Part shown: positions 23,601 to 31,804 of the stretch, piece after piece | Position numbering within the stretch: position 1 is the first letter of the stretch | Layout: every line of letters starts with the position of its first letter | Assembly (NCBI RefSeq): GCF_945859685.1 | Contig: NC_079147.1 | Location: 280,403,679-280,467,678 of the forward strand | Length of the DNA: 64,000 nt | DNA from: Eupeodes corollae | Taxonomy: Eukaryota > Arthropoda > Insecta > Diptera > Syrphidae | Direction of reading: 5' to 3' | Notes under the pieces: generated by a model | What the model saw: the letters and a program-made list of their open reading frames with translations, nothing else | The model's database searches: none | Told to the model about the DNA's origin: nothing | Position numbers and translations under genes: made by a program

Positions 23601-23780
23601 TCGCTCGTTTGCTGCCCCCAACAACTTTCCACTGGGGTTGGAACCCAATCTCCAGTTGAGGTACTAGGCACCCGATGTTCACCACGGAGAGGTGAGAGTA
23701 GGAGTTGATAGACAGAGGTTGGTTTTAGGAAAAACCTGTGGACGCTTGTGTCCTCTTGAATGCACATGTCTACCATTTGA
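20641..23780 (-). mobile_element. LINE-D copy 1: RTE-like retrotransposon, nearly full length, frameshifted
   Basis: A nearly complete non-LTR element on the minus strand, 5' end near 23780 and 3' end near 20641. 23325-22270 encodes an apurinic-like endonuclease of the RTE/BovB (CFDP2) type: ICAHAPTEEKDD, IVLGDFNAKLG, FRLIDFAAGRNVMVASTRFP, VNQIDHIAID and DSDHY. RT follows in separate frames: 22106-21642 (NYRGISLLNI, GPYQCGF) and 21711-21100 (FRQGDALSCDFFN, active site AYADDIDIIGR near 21450). 21051-20656 is the C-terminal tail (FQRLRWLGHVEHME, RGRPRIRW). Frameshifts near 22270-22110, 21830 and 21100-21050 disable it. The DNA 5' of the endonuclease (23330-23780) is probably 5' untranslated. 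Confidence 0.87.
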
Positions 23781-23814
23781 ACATCACATTTGTGTTTTAA
23801 GAACTTTAAATAGC

Positions 23815-24100
23815 TTTTTTCTTTTTAAATACAATGAAACCAAGTAGAAGACATAATATGATTGATTTATATTTGTATTTAAATTCCAAAAGATTCATTT
23901 CATTTTGAATTCTTGTGTCCTTACCGAGCAGCTGATTGTGAAACGTCAAAACCAGTGTGCACTAACTTGTAGTCGAAAATTTTACACTACCTCGGAGGGG
24001 AAATTTCAACTACATTTGTAGTTAGATTTAGCCAATCAGAATCCCTTGACTACGTAGCCACTAGCTTTATGAATTCGACCACTAGCTTTGTGAATGCGAC
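23815..24100 (+). repeat. Dispersed repeat R1, uninterrupted copy
   Basis: The partner of 16420-17285 without the MITE. It runs straight through GTGCACTAACTTGTAG at the position where the other copy carries the 606-bp insert, so it serves as the natural empty site. No coding potential was seen. Confidence 0.75.
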
Positions 24101-24415
24101 CAATGTTATTTAGTTTTGCTCTAAGGTGCTTGCTGTTAAATTTGTCACTGTATCTCCGTCAGGATTGAACATCGTGCAAAGAAATGTGTTACGTTTTCTC
24201 TTTATCTTGTGTTGCATAAAGAGCGTTACGATTCGGTATGGAATATAGAGGCAATAGTTCTCCTCTTGCTCGGAAAATCATAGATATTGTCACCGTTTTG
24301 AAACTATGTATCTTTGAAGTAGTTGATTTCGCCTAGATCATACAGAAGATTTGATTATGTTTCTTTAAAGATGGAGTTTCTTGCTTTGTCCACATAATTA
24401 TTTCCAAGCTTAGAA

Positions 24416-24646
24416 TCAAGCCTTTAAGTAAGTGTTTAATAATGGTTTCCATTCTGCCTTATTTTGCAAAGAAAGCAAAGATGAAAGTTTCTGTGGTGAA
24501 TGTCCAGTTTCAATAAAGAGCTTGTAGTTTGGAGTTGTGTTTAGCAGCCGAAATTGACGTTTCAGACGTTTTTCGATGTTTTGAGCTAAATAAGAGATCT
24601 TTGTTTCCATAAAGAGAGCTATCAAAGAGATACCAAACTTAATCAA
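24416..24646 (-). mobile_element. LINE-C fragment: C-terminal tail
   Basis: The minus frame reads NIEKRLKRQFRLLNTTPNYK, then LFIETGHSPQKLSSL. It aligns with KRIFRLPKNTPIYVIMLETG of LINE-C copy 2 (about 7674-7733) and KRLFRLPSSNPTYAILVESG of copy 1. Only the tail remains. The flanking 24100-24415 shows no clear motif and may be further decayed LINE-C sequence. Confidence 0.65.
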
Positions 24647-24700
24647 ATGTTGAAATATTTGACTGTCAACAGTCGAATTGTTTGTTCCTGAACACCAATT

Positions 24701-24903
24701 ATTTTTAATAAATATGATTTAAAATCATGAAAATATGTGTCAAGACAAGGTGTAATGGTCATCTTCTGATGAGCCCAACCATTGCACTGGGGCGAAACGC
24801 ATATTTGAACACTATGCTGGTTCATTTTTATTTTTATTTTCATTTCATGATTTTAAAAATAAAAATATTATTTTCATGATTTTAAATCATATTTATTAAA
24901 AAT
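24701..24903. repeat. 35-bp perfect inverted repeat framing the hammerhead
   Basis: The left arm 24701-24735 and right arm 24869-24903 are exact reverse complements (beginning ATTTTTAATAAATATGATTT on the left). They enclose 133 bp containing most of a hammerhead ribozyme fold, and the last five bases of the left arm form the start of its stem III. A third, shorter copy of the arm core (TTTCATGATTTTAAAAATA) precedes the right arm at about 24843. No transposase is nearby. Confidence 0.8.
24731..24806 (+). ncRNA. Hammerhead ribozyme (stem III open form)
   Basis: All core elements are present in order. Stem III 5' strand AAATATGTG (24731-24739). U and C at 24740-24741 (cleavage expected after C24741). 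Stem I AAGA (24742-24745) pairing with TCTT (24762-24765) around a 16-nt loop. CTGATGA (24766-24772). Stem II GCCC (24773-24776) with GGGC (24790-24793). GAAA (24794-24797). Stem III 3' strand CGCATATTT (24798-24806). Stem III is 9 bp with a single G-U pair. The invariant CUGAUGA, GAAA and UH residues are all intact. Self-cleavage is predicted from the known motif, not observed. Hammerheads of this kind occur in Penelope-like elements, retrozymes and some satellite DNAs. Confidence 0.82.
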
Positions 24904-26300
24904 TAATCAAATGCCTTTGAAATATAAAGCGCAATAATCCTTCTTTCTAAACAACGATGTAATCATTTGTTGCAATGTTCGAACCGTTAGATGACCGGTA
25001 GTCCTATTGTCACAAAATCTCATCATTAGGAAGTTCTTGTTTCTAAGTATATTTTTTAGGTGAGAATTGAACAGCTTATAATATACATATTACATGGCCT
25101 TGTAAAAAAAGGGGACGTTGGTGTAATTGAACTAAAGAGGGAATGCGATTTCCGTTTTTAAGAATACTAGATGGGAAAGTATCTGAGTCAGCGGATTTGT
25201 AGATTAAAAAATCTTTTACTACTTAAGCAATCGTAGGTGGGGGAAAGAAGATTCTTCCAATAAAATCGTAACGCTTTTAAGCTAAGGAAAACTCATGTAA
25301 CTCTCTTTTTGAGTCAAATTAACAGCAAAAAAATGTGCTGCAAGCAAATTAGCTTTATTCGACAAGCTTACAACCGGAGTGTCGCTAAAGAAAACGTTTT
25401 TAAAATATCACCAAAATATTATACTTCCATTGTAGCATTTACATGACGTAAGTATTGTTTCGTGGATCGTATTTGAATGTTATAGGGAGCTTGTAGCTGT
25501 TTAATCTTTGTCCAGTTTTCAACTATTTTCTCTCAGAATCTGATTTTTACCCTGGACATAGTTTGGCCTATTGGTGCATGTCAGTGATCGGACCGGTAAA
25601 TATTGCGATTAATTCAGGAGGAGGGGTCACACGCTTAACGCTTAAAATTGTTCTTTAAAGGAGGCTAACAAAATTCAAATAACGTAATATTGTGTACCTT
25701 AACCTTAAATGTACACATTTTAAGGGCTAAAGTGACAACTGTCGTTATTAACTTATTTTAGAACTCTGTTGTCCAGCAAGGTATATATAGTCTAACTATT
25801 TAATTTGGTCTACTCTCAACAAATGAAAGCATACAAGATGCCAACAGTTTTCCAAATTTGCCATATTTAAGAGCAAAATACAATAGTTTAGAGGGTTTTT
25901 GTTGCTTTCACTCAGAACTCTAAGAAATTATTTCGAAACGTAGGTTTTTTTTTCAAAAAGTATATATTCTTTTTTGTTGCCATTTCTATTAATTTTCTGG
26001 CTTTTTTTGACGTAGTTTTTCAGACAAATATTTCGATCTTTAAGGAGTTAACAAAACTTAAAAATTGTGGAGAGACAATTTGTTAGTTAGTTAGTTTAAC
26101 ACAATATCACTTTTGCCGTTTTTAGGACATTTATATTCTTGAAATTCGTGTTTAAATCTCAGTTCTAGAACATCTTAAGCAAATTCACTTCAAAAAGTAG
26201 ATTTCTTTATTTTGTATGATCTTATTGTTACAAAAAAACAATTTTGAAAGAAATATAATTTAAATTTCGTTAAAAAATGTTCACCCCTTTCTGAGATATC
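24904..26300. other. Spacer, nothing recognised
   Basis: About 1.4 kb of AT-rich sequence upstream of the candidate micro-gene. No conserved protein motif, RNA gene or terminal repeat was found. I searched it for the missing sphingosine kinase exons and saw none. Confidence 0.4.
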
Positions 26301-26562
26301 CACCCCTATTGTAGCAGGTGTTTTATTTGTATGACAATTATTGTCGTTCACTCAAGTCGGCATTGTGAATGTCGTTATGATAGCGTTTTACTTAGCGTTA
26401 CGCTACTTGACATCTGGCGTTTTGTGGAATCTAAACTTTTGATCGACAAATGTCACTCTCATCAATACTGCAGTTGTCGTTTAAGTAATCTAAGACGCCA
26501 AGTAAAACGTTCCTTTCTGGCGGCTGTAAATTATCAAACGCCGTGTGATAAATACAACAAAA

Positions 26563-26741
26563 ATGTAAGATTTTCGGTTTTTTGTCTGTTTTTCATCTGT
26601 GTACACTTATTTTTTTTTTTAATTAGGGTGAAAGTTACGAATCCGGACCAAATGAAACGGCTATTGGAACTGATGGGACTTAACCCATCATTGGCCAAAA
26701 ATTTTCAGAGAGGCGTCCCCCAAACAGATGATAGAAAATAG
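26563..26741 (+). CDS. Candidate 38-codon gene with start codon split by an intron
   Basis: Exon 1 ends at 26564 in ...ACAAAAAT before a GTAAGA donor. Exon 2 begins at 26627 after a 10-T tract and AATTAG. Splicing out the 62-nt intron (26565-26626) creates ATG, in a good fly start context (CAACAAAA before ATG), followed by an open frame to TAG at 26739-26741. The peptide starts MVKVTNPDQMKRLLELMGLN and ends in DDRK. It is hydrophilic with a short amphipathic Leu/Met helix and no membrane segment. Intron length is typical of flies. Without splicing the frame reads ATGTAA. I do not recognise the family. An alternative is that this is a chance frame or an untranslated exon of another transcript. 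The sequence 26300-26560 would be its 5' leader or promoter. Confidence 0.5.
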
Positions 26742-26744
26742 AAT

Positions 26745-28000
26745 ACCCTCAATTCCTTGGGGCCACCGACTAGAACCGAAAGTTTTGTAAAAACAATAAC
26801 ATTTTTTAAATCAAAAAAAAAACAATGACAAATTTGATCATCAAAAGTCATCATAAATTCGATAATTTGATCGTCGAAAAGAGCTTGCACTGAAAGAGAA
26901 GATTATTGAAATCGGTAGATTAGATCTTGAGAAAACTTAAAAACAAAATAACGGTTTTATGAGTGGTTTCCTTTTGGAGCAAAACCAAAATATGTTTTTC
27001 TTGTAGAAAGAATCCGAATTAAGAAGAAAATTAGAAAAAGTTTTAAAAAAATCTATCGGTTCATTTTTGAAAAAAAAATAGAATTAAAAATTCTAAACCA
27101 AAAAATGGGCTGCTATTTTTCGTATTAAAAAGAGCATCTCAAGCTAATCAGTTGAAAACATTAATTTCAATGGGCACAATGGTTTAGGTTGAAGGAGCCA
27201 GGGCAGACAGACCTACTTTTTTCGACTTTTCTACCATCGTAATGTCATGTTTGATTTGAATTTTTTTACGAATGCAATACTTGCTTGCTATAACGTCATG
27301 TATGTCGCAAGTAAAAATCACTTCAATGTTCACTATTTATGTGCAGCAAAACAATAAGATGGAATGGAAGGCTAGTTTCAGGAATTGAAATGCAAGTTAA
27401 TATAAAATTGACGATCTCTTATTCAAGGTTTCTTCTTAAAAACCTGAATATTTGCTCTTTTTCTTAGAAACAAATTTTATGAAAATAATTTAAAGAATTA
27501 CTAAAGTTACAAAAATGTTTGTTGTTTTTGACAGCAAACTACTTTTTGGTGAAATTCGTTAAATTACTAACAAATCTTTAGATGAAATCTTTCTTTATAC
27601 AACTTAACTTTATAAGCTTTACGTCTCATTTGATCCCCACACCTGAATCGTCCATTCTTCAAAATTTGATGAAATTGTGCAAAGATTTTGGAATAGTTCT
27701 GAATATCCGATCCATATTATTTTCTTGGTCTAATCCTCAGTTAAAATTGCTACTTTTGGCAACAAAGCTTTAGCTTTATATAAATTTTGTTTTCGTATAA
27801 AAAATAAATAATTCAAAATATAATGGTGGTCATATCCATTATCTCAATTATCTTCAATTCCTGGATCCACCCAAATGGGACCATTTTTTCTTGAAAAATA
27901 AATTTTTGATTTTTCCGATTCCCTCACTCTTTGAACTTGCAAAGATTATTTTCTTAATACCTCCTTATTCATTGATTTTAAGTTAATGTTTCATTTTAAA
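26745..28000. other. Intron-like AT-rich spacer
   Basis: Between the micro-gene and the first visible sphingosine kinase exon. Open frames here (for example 27582-27773) lack any motif. It is probably part of a sphingosine kinase intron, as the exon at 28009 begins with a splice acceptor. Confidence 0.5.
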
Positions 28001-28008
28001 TATTTCAG

Positions 28009-29071
28009 TGAACCATATCAACCGAAGCCAATTTTGAGTGCAGCATTAACAGCAGTTCGTGGAAAGACAACACCAATGGATTTGGTTCGAGTGGAAACCC
28101 GTTCTCAAGTAACAAAACTTTTATTTCAATATCATTGAATAAAATATTAAGATAAAGAAAATATTTTTTCATTTTAGATAATGTTTTCGTTTCTCTCAAT
28201 TGGGTGGGGTCTAATATCGGATATCGATATCGAAAGTGAGAGATTACGGACTTTGGGCTATCAAAGATTCACAGTATGGTCGGTTCACAGACTAATAAGC
28301 TTACGCACATATCACGGAAAACTATCATATCTTCCTAAGACATCTGAAAATGAAGACAAAACAGACAGCTCTGCAAATAAAACAAATTCTTCTTCTCATA
28401 AGCACAAATTGAGCATAGACACTTCCTTTTCAAAATCGGACTCATTCGATTCAACCGACAGTCCAGAATTAAACGAATACGGCGAGGTGATTTCTTTAGA
28501 AACATCAGCAGGTTCTGAGTTCTTTAGACAACGTGGTAATAGCTGGTATTCAGCAACATCGCGCAAGAGCGCTTACTTTTCGATTGCCGAGAGCCTATAT
28601 CAAAGTATCGATGGCCAGGAAACAGGTTCCAGTGAGAAAAGATCATCCCAGCAAAATACATTCCAGACCTATGGACCCAGTCCCAATGCCCCGTCTTTAA
28701 TGAGCCCAGTTCCTGATACATGGGTAACCGAAGAAGGCGAATATGTTATGGTACATGCTGCTTACCAATCACACTTGGGAACGGACATCTTTTTTGCTCC
28801 TTCTGCCAAATTGAGTGATGGCACAATTTGGTTGGTTGTTATTCGAAGTGGAGTTAGTAGATCGCAATTATTGAATTTTCTACTAAATTTGAGTTCGGGA
28901 ACTCATTTGCCGTCGAAAAGCAATGAATTCATTAAAATTATACCAGTTACGGCATTTAGAATAGAACCGACCGGAACTGAAGGTATTATAACAGTGGATG
29001 GCGAAAGAGTCGAGTATGGTATTATACAAGGAGAAATATTTCCCAATATTGTTAACGTGATGGTACCCTAA
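28009..29071 (+). CDS. Sk2: Sphingosine kinase, C-terminal two exons (5' part missing)
   Basis: Sphingosine kinase phosphorylates sphingosine to sphingosine-1-phosphate, controlling the ceramide/S1P balance. Exon 28009-28108 follows TATTTCAG and encodes EPYQPKPILSAALTAVRGKT, then PMDLVRVETRSQ, the stretch before the sphingosine-binding region. After a 69-nt intron (28109-28177), exon 28178-29071 reads IMFSFLSIGWGLISDIDIES, then LGYQRFTVWSVHRLISLRTY, the conserved C-terminal kinase blocks. A Ser-rich variable insert follows, then the C-terminal fold (HLGTDIFFAPSAKLSDGTIW, VRSGVSR-like IRSGVSRSQLL, FRIEPTGTEGI, VDGERVEYG) and a TAA stop. The GDG-type ATP-binding half belongs upstream and was not found in the window. 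Sk2 rather than Sk1 is inferred because Sk2 and E(bx), as I recall, share a chromosome arm in Drosophila. Confidence 0.88.
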
Positions 29072-29079
29072 TGAAACGT

Positions 29080-29390
29080 ACAATTTTTTGTGTTTATAGT
29101 AATTGTAGTATTATTGAAAAGTATATAATTGTTAGTATTAATGTTTTGCCATTTTGTTAAATCGTAATTCTTAAAGGTTAAGGGAGAATACTGTAATATT
29201 TCTTTATACATTCCATATTATAATATTATATTAAATTACTTTAAAAACAAGTATAAAAAGACACTAAATGGTTTTATTTTTGAATTGGAAAACGGCTAAG
29301 GTTTTTGTTGCAAGACCTTAATTTCTCTACTCACTATTCTCTTATGAAGATGAAGAGAGGCTATTTTATTTCTGAACTTTTAATGTCACT
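29080..29390. other. 3' flank of sphingosine kinase
   Basis: AT-rich DNA directly after the stop codon, expected to be 3' untranslated. No canonical AATAAA is seen before about 29530, so the polyadenylation site is not located. Confidence 0.4.
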
Positions 29391-29399
29391 AAGGTGGTT

Positions 29400-29842
29400 A
29401 TAAAGGGTGTTCTTTTGGTTTTAAATAAGAAGTAAACCGTATATAATTGAATACTTTTTTTTATTATAAAGATAAGAGTTTGCTATCATGTTGTAAATGA
29501 TTTCGGGCAAGTTTGGTACCCCGAATGGCTAGAATAAATTACATTTTTGGCCGCAATAACGCGACAAACATTCTCTTTCAAGGCGTCAATAGTGTGGAGT
29601 GTAGACAAGCGACTTAACATAACCCCACTTAAAATAAATCATTAAGGCTACGTTGCAGCTCCACGATAATGTTGGCTGTATGGAATGTAGTGCCGTCTTG
29701 TTGGAACCAAAGGTCGTCCACATCAATATCATCCAAGGAGTAAATCTATTCATTATTAAATGGCAATCAAAACTGAGTATAAATCAAGTGACAGCTGTCA
29801 AAAAGAGCAATACTTCTAAAAAAACACCCGTTAGTAGTAGTC
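29400..29842 (-). mobile_element. mariner-like transposon remnant, copy 1
   Basis: The minus strand near 29725-29690 reads DDLWFQQDGTTFHTANIIVE, the second catalytic Asp region of a mariner/IS630-type transposase. The ends resemble short inverted repeats (AAAGGGTGTTCTTTTGG at about 29403, AAAAACACCCGTTAG at about 29820). The first catalytic block is absent, so it is an internally deleted fossil. Related sequence, including the GATTTCGG landmark, occurs at 46565-46937 and 63240-63600. Confidence 0.65.
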
Positions 29843-30507
29843 TCGTTTTTGAAGTCTAAGTCTTCCTCTATAAAAACTTTTATAAGTAACAGTCTCCAGT
29901 TCGACATGCCAACCTATTTAACAGGGACACTCTTTGAGTAGAAGACCCTGCATAATCATGCACAATTTATATTCAACTGCTCAGACACGAAAACAAGCAT
30001 AAAACAATGGTGAACCTTGTGGAGGAGGAAAAAATGAATCAATGCGGAAAGACGACAAATCAAACTTTATGAGGACGCTGGCTTTCTGTTAGCAAGACAG
30101 CTTAAAAATTTGAAACAAGCTGTCACAAATAACGAAAAAACAATAGGTTGCACGAATTGCTTCCACTTATTCGGAAAAGAAATTTCATTTAAGAAAAGCG
30201 TCAATTTCTCACGACTCTGGAAAAGTCTGAGAAATTTGCGGTATCCAGGCAAAAAATCCTAACCCGATTATTGTTGTGCACTAGACCGGTTGCATACCAG
30301 ATACCAATATTATATTAATTATTTCCTCTAAATTTGTGAAGTTTCGGGGCAGAAAGGTGACGTGAAAAATAAATGTTCATTATCCATATCCATCTTTTGA
30401 TTTGGTTTTGAATTTTGTTGGTCGTTAAAAATTAATAAGGTTGCATTTTCAATCTTGAGATAGGATTTTTGTAGCATTTTTATTTAATCTTTCAAAATGC
30501 TTGATGA

Positions 30508-30756
30508 ATCATATGAGCCGTTTATTTTGAAAGTGGCATAAGTCACTTTTGTTTTAAGTCGAGATATTTAAGATATTTGTTATACCGTTAATTACCAATA
30601 CTTCTCTCGAAGAAATATCAATAGTTTTCAACTTATTGAGTGCAAATTTTTTATAAAATGAAAAGATACCGCTTAATTGTATTTAGTGTTGCCATTAACA
30701 CTATTTTTTTGAAAAAGTGACTTATGCCACTTTCAAAAAAAACGGCTCCTATGATT
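30508..30756. mobile_element. 249-bp MITE with long inverted repeats
   Basis: The left end AATCATATGAGCCGTTT, then TTTTGAAAGTGGCATAAG, matches the reverse-complemented right end AATCATAGGAGCCGTTTT, then TTTGAAAGTGGCATAAG. The arms are about 45 bp with few mismatches around a non-coding centre. No transposase. Superfamily unassigned. Confidence 0.75.
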
Positions 30757-31049
30757 AAAGAAGTTGGAATAGTGGAATCGTATTTGATTGCTGTAAATTG
30801 GTGGAGATAGAAGCCGGTGATTTTATGGCTGTCCGGCTGTCAGCCTCATTCCCTTTTCTTTCTTTTTTCTTAAATAAAAGGCTAGCTCTATGCGATTTCC
30901 TACTCATTCGAGGTGGAATCGGTTTGAAAATTTGTTGGCAAATGAAAATTGCAGTTCTGAAATTCATTTCCTCGATATCCATTAAAAAATTGTTTCTTAA
31001 AAACTTCGGAAACACTTTTTCGACTGTGCTTTGTCCGTTAACATCAGTC

Positions 31050-31250
31050 TGGATGTTTTGACTTTTCTTTCACATGAGCTTCATTTCTATTCGCAGACAG
31101 CGACGAATTGTCAATTTATAATTACCCTTCAACAAACAAAACGAGTGGTATAATTTTGGGGTTAAGTTGAGCGCGAACAATTTATTCGTTGCAGTGTGGA
31201 TGGCATGAGAAACGCGAATAAAGTTTGACAGTTGGTAGCAACCACACTGG
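31050..31250. mobile_element. Degraded relative of the 606-bp MITE
   Basis: Two internal blocks of the element at 16574-17179 recur here in inverted orientation and in the same relative order: TTTCTTTCACATGAG (about 31066) and ATTTATTCGTTGC, then GAATAAAGTTTGACAGTT (about 31165-31235). The ends are not intact. The sequence to about 31640 may belong to the same insertion. Confidence 0.55.
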
Positions 31251-31804
31251 AATTCGTTGCTAACAAATTTTTTTTACAAAATTGTCAAGATGGATTAGTT
31301 TTATTTTATTATTAATATTATCCAATCGATTGATCATCAAAGCCCAAGAAACAAACAAATTTCTCACAAATTAAACATATGATCAAATTTCCATTATCAA
31401 GGAAAAAATTTAGTTTTTTTTCGGAAAACAGGAGCCGCAGCTTTGAATGAAGGGCTCAGCTCAACTTTCCATTCGACTCGCAGTTTATTTTATTTTACAG
31501 ATATGTGCAAATAAATAACTACAGCAATTTTAGAGCGAGGAAACATTTATTTCTATTTTAAATACATTTTCACAGATCACTTTTTTATATACAAAACACG
31601 CGATAACTGTTGATTTTGACATTTCCACCACAAATCCTACAGTGATCCTAAGCACGGGGGAGCATGCCCCCTTGCTGTTAGTACGCCATGCTATCAATTC
31701 AAAAAAAAACTAGTTTTAGGCTCAAAAAGTAGGGTTAGTCGGAAAAAGAAAATATTTGTGTCTATGACTTAAAGGTGTTTCCTCGCCTTAATATTTAAAA
31801 CATG

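Noticed and set aside
26331..26562. Open frame starting at 26331 as the N-terminus of the micro-gene
   Set aside because: This frame only continues by reading through the GT-AG intron. The upstream Met has poor context and the sequence before 26563 does not look coding.
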